22,244 nt of DNA, taken from a virus. Where the stretch lies: IMG/VR virus record IMGVR_UViG_3300048110_000187, positions 1-22,244 of that record. The stretch is one strand, 5' to 3'. Both the position numbers and the translations under genes were made by a program. Shown piece by piece: positions 1-6,006 of the stretch. The notes under the pieces were generated by a model, which saw only the letters and a program-made list of their open reading frames with translations, had not been told where the DNA came from and did no database searches. Every line of letters starts with the position of its first letter. The first letter of the stretch is position 1.

Positions 1-2
1 AA

Positions 3-224
3 GCTATGCTGGCACTCTATAAAGAGATGCAGATAGCAAAGAAATTTGTTATAGATAAACTAGATCACCTAGAACAATTCAGAACATTCGTTCAGACTGA
101 CAACGGTTATAAGGTCACTACCCCTGAAGGATATGTTCTACATCAGAATGGTGATATGATTAAGTTGGTCAATCGAATTGAGTTTGCATACAATAACTTC
201 ACTATACAAAAGCAATGGCGGTAG
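3..224 (+). CDS. C-terminal part of an unidentified phage protein (cut by window edge)
   Basis: The reading frame is open to the left edge, so this is the end of a longer gene; an internal ATG lies at 6. The visible 73 or so residues contain a stretch reading TPEGYVLHQNGD followed by KLVNRIEFAYNNF, which looks like a compact beta-rich C-terminus. From memory this ending resembles a family of uncharacterised marine T4-like phage proteins (possibly DUF6267), but I cannot confirm it. Its stop overlaps the start of the nucleotidyltransferase gene by 10 bases, so the two are probably translated from one message. Confidence 0.6.
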   Translation, partial: AMLALYKEMQIAKKFVIDKLDHLEQFRTFVQTDNGYKVTTPEGYVLHQNGDMIKLVNRIEFAYNNFTIQKQWR

Positions 225-784
225 ATCATATTTACAAGTGTTGTTACTTTACCTTCGGTAGGTTTCAACCACCCACTACAGGTCACGAAGAAAATATCAA
301 AGGAGTTAAAAATGCTGCTGGCAGCTGCGATTGGAGGATTTATACTTCTCGTTCTCACGATAGCAAAGGTAAAAATCCATTACGCCCAGAAAATAAAGTA
401 TCGTGGATGAAAAAAATGTTCAGGTTATATGCCAGTAACATTACAGGTGCTAAGAAAGATGTGATTGAGTGCTTGCAAGAAATTCAAGCAGCTGGATATG
501 ATGATGCTACTCTTGTGGTTGGGTCGGATAGAGTAGATGCTTTCAAATTCATACATAAATATAACGGGAAGGAATATTTCTTCCGTAAACTCGATGTGGT
601 TTCCTCAGGTAACCGTGATGCAGACGGAGATACGTTTGCCATCTCTGGTACTAAAATGCGAAGAGCAGCATTTGCTGGTGACTTTGCAACCTTTCGAGAA
701 GGTATTCCTCGTGCCCTTAGTGACACTGAATGCCAAAAGTTAATGAAAGAAATTGCTGACGCCTTACCATCAAACTTTAAATGA
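215..784 (+). CDS. Cytidylyltransferase/NMNAT-like nucleotidyltransferase
   Basis: The 189-residue protein carries the two signatures of the HxGH nucleotidyltransferase superfamily. Near the N-terminus (about residues 14-24) GRFQPPTTGHE gives the phosphate-binding T/HxGH element. Near residue 142 ISGTKMR matches the ISxTxxR motif. A VVGSDR stretch around residue 95 fits the central strand of the Rossmann-like fold. Members transfer a nucleotidyl group from NTP to a small phosphorylated acceptor, as in NAD or CDP-alcohol synthesis; the substrate here is not evident. It overlaps the genes on both sides (10 bases upstream, ATGA downstream), inside a block of late virion-type genes, so action on a virion or assembly component is possible. 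NAD salvage is the other obvious option. The fold call is firm, the role is not. Confidence 0.8.
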   Translation: MAVDHIYKCCYFTFGRFQPPTTGHEENIKGVKNAAGSCDWRIYTSRSHDSKGKNPLRPENKVSWMKKMFRLYASNITGAKKDVIECLQEIQAAGYDDATLVVGSDRVDAFKFIHKYNGKEYFFRKLDVVSSGNRDADGDTFAISGTKMRRAAFAGDFATFREGIPRALSDTECQKLMKEIADALPSNFK

Positions 785-1353
785 AAAGTTTAAACGAATT
801 TAAAACGCTCACTGAAGCTGTACTTGAGAGCTGTGGTAAAGGCGGCAAAAACGAGGAAAGATATTGTCGCCTTTGCGGTAAGCGTGAGAAGCGATCTGTG
901 TGTGGATACGGTTCAGCAGGATGGGACAAGTATTCCGTAACAGACGCTTCCGACTCAGAGAAAGAAGCTGCTGCAGTTGACGCTGGTATAGTGTCCGAAC
1001 AATCGACTGTAGATGGAGAACCAAAAACAAAATTCGCTGGAAATTATGAAGGACCTTTGTACGCCCCTCACCCCGATCTTGCTGAAAAGCGAAGGGAACT
1101 GGGACTGGATGAAGGAGCTGCCTGGACAAAGAAGTCAGGTAAGAACAAAGAAGGAGGACTCAACGAAAAAGGACGCAAGTCTTACGAGAGAGAAAATCCT
1201 GGATCAGACCTTAAGGCACCATCAAAAAAGGTTGGAAATCCCCGTAGGGCATCCTTCTGTGCTAGAATGAAAGGTATGAGAAAGAGACAGAAATCATCCA
1301 ACAACACGGGTGATGACCGTTTGTCAAAATCTCTTAGAAAGTGGAACTGCTAG
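781..1353 (+). CDS. DUF6321-like phage protein with zinc-ribbon-like N-part and capsid-targeting-like N-terminus
   Basis: The 190-residue protein has three visible parts. Residues 1-12 begin MKSLNEF and end L-T-E, resembling the T4 capsid-targeting peptide cut by the gp21 protease after (L/I)xE. Residues 18-41 hold four cysteines (C18, C29, C32, C41), a possible zinc site. The last 80 residues are basic and carry GGLNEKGRKSYERENPGS, a FCARMKGM stretch and a final KSLRKWNC. That block is widespread in T4-like marine phages and I recall it as DUF6321, whose function is not known to me. Translation is coupled to the preceding gene through ATGA. The positive charge and the N-terminus suggest a DNA-associated protein packed in the head; this is inference. 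Confidence 0.75.
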   Translation: MKSLNEFKTLTEAVLESCGKGGKNEERYCRLCGKREKRSVCGYGSAGWDKYSVTDASDSEKEAAAVDAGIVSEQSTVDGEPKTKFAGNYEGPLYAPHPDLAEKRRELGLDEGAAWTKKSGKNKEGGLNEKGRKSYERENPGSDLKAPSKKVGNPRRASFCARMKGMRKRQKSSNNTGDDRLSKSLRKWNC

Positions 1354-1354
1354 T

Positions 1355-1588
1355 ATGAAATCTTTTCGTCAATTTAGAAAATCTATCACCGAAAGATTTG
1401 AAAAAGACGTTCAGGAGGACTACAGAAAAGACCTTATATTCTCCGAAGGAGATTGGGTTCAGCACATTTCTAATGGTAAGACGGGTAAAGTGATCCGTCG
1501 TGGTCCAAACTATGTTATTGCACTGGGTGAGAACAATAAAATATTTAGATCCTGGGTCAAGGATCTAAGAGAACATTCTGTTTTATAA
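1355..1588 (+). CDS. Small KOW/SH3-like protein with capsid-targeting-like N-terminus
   Basis: The 77-residue protein starts one base after the previous stop. An in-frame start at 1310 would overlap the upstream gene and add an unlikely leader, so 1355 is preferred because it restores MKSFRQF at the N-terminus. Residues 11-13 are I-T-E, a candidate gp21-type cleavage site as in the neighbouring genes. The rest reads FSEGDWVQHISNGKTGKV with RRGPNYVIAL and WVKDLRE. This is the pattern of a small beta-barrel (KOW or SH3-like) in which a G-D-W-V strand is followed by a glycine turn. Such folds bind nucleic acid or protein. Function unknown; a packaged head protein is an inference. Confidence 0.75.
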   Translation: MKSFRQFRKSITERFEKDVQEDYRKDLIFSEGDWVQHISNGKTGKVIRRGPNYVIALGENNKIFRSWVKDLREHSVL

Positions 1589-1591
1589 ATA
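1584..1591 (+). promoter_or_regulatory. T4-type late promoter, TATAAATA
   Basis: An exact TATAAATA, the T4 late -10 element recognised through gp55 and gp33, lies 19 bases before the ATG at 1611 and overlaps the stop of the upstream gene. Its distance to the start matches the other late sites in this block. Confidence 0.75.
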
Positions 1592-1610
1592 ATTAAAATT
1601 ACTTAGTAAG

Positions 1611-2099
1611 ATGAAGCCTTTCAAGAAATTCCTTGAAGAAGCGCTTGAGCACTGGAACGTTCAGCACTTTGAAGAGACATCAGAAATCGAAGTGATGCCT
1701 GAAATCAAGGCAGACTCCGATGATCCTAAAGAAGTAAAACTAAAGAAGAAGAAAGTCAAGAAGGAAAGTGTTGGTAGCGAGTACTCTCTTGAGATTGACG
1801 GCGAGGAGTATGATCTTGTCGAAGTCAAGATGGACGGCGTTGATGACAACGGCAACACCTCTTGCTGGAAAGGTTATAAGAAGAAGGGCACCAAAAAGAA
1901 AGGTGGTAAGGAAGTCAACAACTGTGTCAAAGCAGGATTTGAACCCACTGGTGAAGAGATCAAAGAGAAGAAGCTTGATCCCGTAGGTAAAGAAGACTCT
2001 GACGTTGACAATGATGGCGACGTGGATAAGTCTGACAAGTATTTGAAGAACAGACGTTCTGCAATTGCTAAGGCAATGGGCAAAAAGAAGTCTAAATAA
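1611..2099 (+). CDS. Lysine-rich virion-type protein with EF-hand-like loop and capsid-targeting-like N-terminus
   Basis: The 162-residue protein begins MKPFKKFLEEALEHW; residues 8-10 (L-E-E) fit a gp21-type cleavage site. A charged, low-complexity lysine/glutamate stretch follows (about residues 40-60). A middle motif CWKGYKKKGTKKKGG ends in NNCVK, a cysteine-bracketed basic element I know from several cyanophage virion-type proteins. Near the C-terminus DVDNDGDVDKSD matches a calcium-binding loop of the EF-hand/dockerin kind (D at 1, 3, 5, G at 6, D at 12). The tail is basic. A late promoter lies directly upstream. The features suit an internal or structural head protein; the exact role is unknown. 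Confidence 0.75.
   Translation: MKPFKKFLEEALEHWNVQHFEETSEIEVMPEIKADSDDPKEVKLKKKKVKKESVGSEYSLEIDGEEYDLVEVKMDGVDDNGNTSCWKGYKKKGTKKKGGKEVNNCVKAGFEPTGEEIKEKKLDPVGKEDSDVDNDGDVDKSDKYLKNRRSAIAKAMGKKKSK
2091..2098 (+). promoter_or_regulatory. Possible variant late promoter, TCTAAATA
   Basis: TCTAAATA differs from the T4 late element at one base and lies 24 bases before the ATG at 2123, the same spacing range as the three exact sites at 1584, 2336 and 2966. It overlaps the end of the upstream gene. It may serve the small gene at 2123, but the mismatch is at a conserved position. Confidence 0.35.
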
Positions 2100-2122
2100 T
2101 AGAGCCTTATAACTTTATTAAA

Positions 2123-2323
2123 ATGCTTGCATTCCTACTCCCACTAGCATCGAAAATTATCAAAGATGCCGTTTCAAACATTCCTGAGAATGAAGAACTC
2201 GGTGAGAAAATGGTTGAGATCTGTCTTGTTATTCTTTCTAAGGCAGTTAAGTTGACCAAGACTGAGATGGATGACCAACTTCTTGAGGTTGTCACGAAAG
2301 CAATTGCTGCTCGCGAAGAGTAG
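2123..2323 (+). CDS. Small helical phage protein, function unknown
   Basis: The 66-residue protein starts with a short hydrophobic run (MLAFLLPLASKI) and continues as an amphipathic, leucine/isoleucine-rich helix with many acidic and lysine residues. The hydrophobic run is too short and polar-flanked for a confident membrane span, so a holin call would be unsupported. It stands alone between a late-type gene and a late promoter. I do not recognise the family beyond its resemblance to small conserved proteins of T4-like cyanophages. Confidence 0.65.
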   Translation: MLAFLLPLASKIIKDAVSNIPENEELGEKMVEICLVILSKAVKLTKTEMDDQLLEVVTKAIAAREE

Positions 2324-2335
2324 TTCTATACTTTT

Positions 2336-2343
2336 TATAAATA
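2336..2343 (+). promoter_or_regulatory. T4-type late promoter, TATAAATA
   Basis: An exact TATAAATA lies 29 bases before the ATG at 2373, in the short AT-rich gap between genes. No -35 element is expected for this promoter class. Confidence 0.8.
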
Positions 2344-2372
2344 ACTCAAGACTGTAGTTTTTATCAAAACCA

Positions 2373-2963
2373 ATGGGCGTTGACGCAAACAATTGGAAAC
2401 CGCAATTCGTTGAGAGAGAGGAGCAGGGTATTATCACTGCTCTTCCTCAAGCCGACGGTACCATCAAATACTTTCAGGGCAATCCTGACATTCTAGGAAC
2501 CATTGACACAGTTCGTGTCTACGAAAAAGGTAGATACAAGAAAGGTGCTAATGTTAGAGTTCAATTAGTAGACGCCAATGGTGATGACATCAATCATAAC
2601 GGTGCATCTTTCCGTGTGGTTATGTCTTCTAAAGGAGTCTTGATGGATGTCGAGATGGCTATGGCAGGAAACGGCAGTGGATTCACTGGCGATATGGATG
2701 TCAAATTCGTTGTCGATAACCCTCAGGATTGCATCGTTCCAGCACAAGCTAAGGCACTTGTTAACACAGGTGAGTGGATCGAACATATGACTGCTGCTGA
2801 GATTGATACTCAGAACGCACTGCTGCGCGAACAGCACGCACAAGGTCTCAGGAAACAGACTCACAAAACTAGAGGTATTCTTTTAGGAGTCCCTGATGAG
2901 AAGGGTAAGGAAGAATTCTCCGTGACCCGTGAAACCATTAATGGTCTTCCACCATCATCCTGA
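2373..2963 (+). CDS. Late virion-type protein, function unknown
   Basis: The 196-residue protein is soluble, with alternating hydrophobic strands (for example VRVQLVDANGDDI, FRVVMSS and MDVKFVVDN) suggesting a beta-rich core over residues 40-130. A more helical, charged C-terminal part follows. No signal peptide, membrane span or catalytic motif is visible. It has its own late promoter and precedes an Ig-like-domain gene that also has one, so it is probably a structural or assembly protein. I do not recognise a named T4 homologue. Confidence 0.75.
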   Translation: MGVDANNWKPQFVEREEQGIITALPQADGTIKYFQGNPDILGTIDTVRVYEKGRYKKGANVRVQLVDANGDDINHNGASFRVVMSSKGVLMDVEMAMAGNGSGFTGDMDVKFVVDNPQDCIVPAQAKALVNTGEWIEHMTAAEIDTQNALLREQHAQGLRKQTHKTRGILLGVPDEKGKEEFSVTRETINGLPPSS

Positions 2964-2965
2964 TT

Positions 2966-2973
2966 TATAAATA
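2966..2973 (+). promoter_or_regulatory. T4-type late promoter, TATAAATA
   Basis: An exact TATAAATA sits 21 bases before the ATG at 2995, immediately after the upstream stop codon. It is the third perfect late element in 1.4 kb. Confidence 0.8.
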
Positions 2974-2994
2974 CTTTTAAACAGATTTAGTACG

Positions 2995-3573
2995 ATGTCC
3001 CTCTACAAAGCTGAAGACAGCAATGCAGCAAAAACTGCGGTAGAAGCAACTCTGGTTGCTGATACTAGTGGTGCTACTGTTGTGTTTATCGATGCCACTG
3101 AAGCAGCACTTGCCGCTAATCGTAATCGCGGTTTGGTTTCTCCTGGTTGGTGGTCGTATCAGACTTATACAGACGCTGCTGGAAACACACGTCACAAGTC
3201 AGAGTGCTTGGTGAATATCCAAGACCCTGAGGCTAACGCTTCGGAGACTCAGGCAGATGATTCAATCGCTGCTGACGTTGCTGCAGCAATTGCTATCAGT
3301 TCACAACCTGCTGACGCTGCTGTAGCTGTGGGCGCTGCTATGTCTCTCGCAGTCACCGCTACTGGTACACCTCCTGGTGATGCTTCACTCCTCACCTATC
3401 AGTGGCAGAAGAAGTCTGGCAATCGTTTCGCTAACGTTGCTGGTGCAACTGCTGCAACGTATACTGTTGGAACCTATGCAGCAACCAATGCTGGCACATA
3501 CCGTGTGAAGATTAACTCTACTAACGGTGCTCCTGAATTGGTTTCTGACACAGCTGCTATCACCACTGCGTAA
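2995..3573 (+). CDS. Virion protein with C-terminal Ig-like domain (Hoc-like decoration candidate)
   Basis: The 192-residue protein has an alanine-rich N-terminal part with PGWWSYQTYTD and RHKSECLVNI (residues about 48-75), then an alanine-rich linker. A domain over roughly residues 98-192 shows Ig-like hallmarks: an SSQPADAAVAVG first strand, YQWQKK where the core tryptophan lies, and NAGTYRVKI, the tyrosine-corner strand. Phage Ig-like domains usually decorate head or tail surfaces, as in T4 Hoc, and bind carbohydrates or cells weakly. A late promoter directly upstream supports a virion role. Whether it decorates the head, tail or fibres cannot be told from sequence. Confidence 0.75.
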   Translation: MSLYKAEDSNAAKTAVEATLVADTSGATVVFIDATEAALAANRNRGLVSPGWWSYQTYTDAAGNTRHKSECLVNIQDPEANASETQADDSIAADVAAAIAISSQPADAAVAVGAAMSLAVTATGTPPGDASLLTYQWQKKSGNRFANVAGATAATYTVGTYAATNAGTYRVKINSTNGAPELVSDTAAITTA

Positions 3574-3583
3574 TGGTTAGAGA

Positions 3584-3943
3584 ATGAGATTTGACTATTT
3601 AAATGATGAAAACTTTCTTCTCTTTGCCTCAAAAAACTACAACAATCCTCAAGGAATAACTTACGAGGACTTCCTTGAGGATTTAAAACGTTTTAAATAT
3701 ATCAAGAGATTGTTTAAACGTTATGAGAAGACAGGTGAACTAAAGGTTCATCTCATTCTTAATCATATTATTGTTATCTACAATATTTTTGGTGAAGCTT
3801 CTACTCTTATGCTATTCCATAAGATAGACAAGTCTAATTGGCAAATACTAAAGTCTTTTCTTAAGTACATAAATCAATTGCCTGCAGAATTAGACGATCC
3901 TTATATTGATACATATACTTTAGAGGAATTGGATCAACTATGA
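3584..3943 (+). CDS. Conserved small T4-like cyanophage protein (DUF7207-like)
   Basis: The 119-residue protein begins MRFDYLNDENFLLFASKNY and has a strongly helical, basic middle with FKYIKRLFKRYEKTGELK and HLILNHIIVIYNIFG. No catalytic motif, membrane span or signal peptide stands out. The N-terminal pattern and length match a protein found in many cyanophages that I recall as DUF7207; this is memory, not a search. It starts 10 bases after the Ig-like gene and overlaps the next by ATGA, so it belongs to the same transcript. Function unknown. Confidence 0.7.
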   Translation: MRFDYLNDENFLLFASKNYNNPQGITYEDFLEDLKRFKYIKRLFKRYEKTGELKVHLILNHIIVIYNIFGEASTLMLFHKIDKSNWQILKSFLKYINQLPAELDDPYIDTYTLEELDQL

Positions 3944-4605
3944 ACGAGGATGCTCCCGTAAATTCAGCTGGTGACGGCAGTAGAGTTGCATTGCCTCCTG
4001 CTCACGTCATTGTTGGAAAACGTTCACGTACTAAATACAAAAAGAATAACGCTCGCTATGATGGGCGTACTAAAGCAGGTCGTAAACTCGTCTCTCGCGT
4101 TTTACTAAATCGAAAAGGAAAAATGTCTGAAGAACTGAAGAAAATTACTGAAGCTTCTAGCGAAACTGAAAGAGCTCAAAAGCAAATTCAGCAAGGCAAG
4201 AAACTTGGTCGTGCTAAGGATCTCCAAAAGAAGAGAGACGAAGCTAAGAGCAAGATGCAATCTAAAACCAAAGAGATGGACACCCTGATGAAGGCACGTC
4301 TTTCTGACTTTAAAAAGAAAGCATCCGATCAAACTAAGAAGTTTAAAAAAGAAGAATTTGTTATGGAAAATGATGTACTAGCAACAGCAACTCAACTTGC
4401 TGCTGGCGAAATTGGAGACACCCAAGGATTTGCTGACGTTCGAGTTGGTGATAATTCTATTAAGATGGATCAGTATTCTGCTAAGCGTGCAGTTGCTGTT
4501 CATCAGGCATTGGATCCCGCCAATCAAATTAGATTTCAGCAAATGCTGAACCAATCTCCTGAAACATATCTTGCAGCTATTGATTTTGCCGTCCGACAAA
4601 ACTAA
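3940..4605 (+). CDS. Basic coiled-coil virion-type protein
   Basis: The 221-residue protein opens with a disordered segment containing NSAGDGSRVALPPAHV, followed by a basic stretch. A long heptad-like region over about residues 65-140 is rich in lysine, glutamate and glutamine, with very few aromatic residues, and should form a coiled coil. The C-terminal 80 residues look like a compact helical domain (AKRAVAVHQALDPANQIRFQ). Translation is coupled to the preceding gene through ATGA. A scaffold or internal-virion role fits the late block, but no family is recognised. Confidence 0.7.
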   Translation: MNEDAPVNSAGDGSRVALPPAHVIVGKRSRTKYKKNNARYDGRTKAGRKLVSRVLLNRKGKMSEELKKITEASSETERAQKQIQQGKKLGRAKDLQKKRDEAKSKMQSKTKEMDTLMKARLSDFKKKASDQTKKFKKEEFVMENDVLATATQLAAGEIGDTQGFADVRVGDNSIKMDQYSAKRAVAVHQALDPANQIRFQQMLNQSPETYLAAIDFAVRQN

Positions 4606-4625
4606 GATATACGAATAGTAGAGCT

Positions 4626-5072
4626 ATGGATTCAGTTAGCGTTGCAATCCTTGACCGTTTAGAAGATGTTGTAACATCTTTACAAGATAATTCTATAAAA
4701 ATGGGACAATTACTGGCAGTGCATCAAGAGAAACTTGCGCAACAAGAAAAAATTGATGACGTTTTGTTTCTCAAAATCGATAACCTTCACAAAGATCTTG
4801 AGGTGAAAACTGACGAGATCAAGAAAGGTTGCGAGCGTGATATTATGCTGGTCAAGAAAAAGATTGATGAGATGGAGAAGAAGATGTACATAGCAACAGG
4901 TGCTGTCGCAGTTCTTGTGTTCTTTGTCACACCTTTTATACAAAACACCATCACCCCCTTGTTTGAGGTGAAGCCTTCTGCTATAATCGGAGGACCGACT
5001 GCTCCTGTACCTGATGAATCATCTAGATTTGCAGTACGTAAATCTACTAGCTTCCAGACTGCAGGGATTTAG
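4626..5072 (+). CDS. Coiled-coil protein with one membrane span, function unknown
   Basis: The 148-residue protein has an N-terminal coiled coil (about residues 5-85, charged heptads). One clear hydrophobic span follows around residues 88-112 (YIATGAVAVLVFFVTPFI), then a short tail with a proline-rich patch. The layout, coiled coil then a single membrane helix, resembles XhlA-type phage membrane proteins and some lysis accessories, but sequence alone does not show lysis function. Its last 59 bases overlap the primase gene in another frame, and a sigma70-type promoter lies inside its 3' end, so this gene closes the late block. Confidence 0.7.
   Translation: MDSVSVAILDRLEDVVTSLQDNSIKMGQLLAVHQEKLAQQEKIDDVLFLKIDNLHKDLEVKTDEIKKGCERDIMLVKKKIDEMEKKMYIATGAVAVLVFFVTPFIQNTITPLFEVKPSAIIGGPTAPVPDESSRFAVRKSTSFQTAGI
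4959..4987 (+). promoter_or_regulatory. Sigma70-type promoter inside a coding region, upstream of primase
   Basis: TTGTTT at 4959-4964, a 17-base spacer and TATAAT at 4982-4987 form a host-type promoter; TGC just before the hexamer makes it an extended -10. The predicted start would be near 4994, about 20 bases before the primase ATG at 5014. It lies in the 3' end of the coiled-coil gene and marks the change from late to replication genes. Confidence 0.6.
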
Positions 5073-6006
5073 TACCAAGAAGTCTGGTCTCTACAATTTT
5101 AGGTGCCCTTACTGCGGAGACTCCGAGCGTCGGAGTTCCAAGAAGAGAGGATACCTTTTCACTACTAAGACAGGTTTGGTATACAAATGCCACAACTGTG
5201 GAACTTCTAAAGCCTTTCATAATTTCCTGAAAGATCAGGACACCCAGTTATGGGAAGAGTATAATCTTGAGAAATTCAAGAGAAATACTGGTACCAAAAA
5301 GAGAAGGGTTATTGACACTAGTGTTTTTAAAAAACCTGTCTTTAAAAACAAAAAAAGAATCAAACTTCCACTAGTCTCGGACCTAAATAATCTTCACCCC
5401 GCAAGGACGTATTTAACAAAACGAGGATTGCCAGAAGAAACACTGTCAAAGTTCTATTACGCAGAAAAGTTCAAAGAGTGGACTAACTCTTTGAAGCAAA
5501 CTTATGATCGTATAGACAGTGAGGAATCTCGAATTGTTATTCCTTTGGAGGATGAAGACGGTAACCTGTTTGGGTATCAGGGGCGCTCCCTAAACCCTAA
5601 TGATAAGCTGCGGTACGTTACCGTAATGCTTGAAGATGATGTACCTAAAGTATATGGACTAAGCGACATTGACAAAACAGAAACAGTATACGTCACAGAA
5701 GGACCATTCGACAGTCATTTCCTTAGAAATGCTATCGCTATGTGTGGTAGCGATGTTGACCTCAGCTCTTTTAATTATCAATTTGTATACGCCTTCGACA
5801 ACGAACCCCGAAGTAAACAGATTGTTGATAAGATTGCAGCAACCATCCTCAAAGGAAATCCAGTAGTCATCTGGCCAAAATCAATACTACAGAAAGATCT
5901 CAATGATATGGTTAACGCTGGCATTGAAGTTCAATCCGTGGTAGAATCTAATACATTTAACGGACTCCAAGCCCAAGTAAAACTAACAGAATGGAAACGA
6001 GTATGA
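5014..6006 (+). CDS. 61: DNA primase (T4 gp61-type)
   Basis: The 330-residue protein makes RNA primers at the replication fork with the gp41 helicase. An N-terminal zinc site is visible as CPYCGD (about residues 31-36) and CHNCG (about residues 59-63), the DnaG-type zinc-binding domain. In the C-terminal half a Toprim-like core is seen: YVTEGPFDSHF (about residues 227-237, acidic catalytic Glu), VYAFDNEP (about residues 260-267, DxD-like element) and a later KDLNDM acidic motif. Length fits T4 gp61 and cyanophage primases. The start at 5014 gives the expected opening MNHLDLQYVNLL. The gene overlaps the coiled-coil gene by 59 bases and nrdA by ATGA. Confidence 0.9.
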   Translation: MNHLDLQYVNLLASRLQGFSTKKSGLYNFRCPYCGDSERRSSKKRGYLFTTKTGLVYKCHNCGTSKAFHNFLKDQDTQLWEEYNLEKFKRNTGTKKRRVIDTSVFKKPVFKNKKRIKLPLVSDLNNLHPARTYLTKRGLPEETLSKFYYAEKFKEWTNSLKQTYDRIDSEESRIVIPLEDEDGNLFGYQGRSLNPNDKLRYVTVMLEDDVPKVYGLSDIDKTETVYVTEGPFDSHFLRNAIAMCGSDVDLSSFNYQFVYAFDNEPRSKQIVDKIAATILKGNPVVIWPKSILQKDLNDMVNAGIEVQSVVESNTFNGLQAQVKLTEWKRV

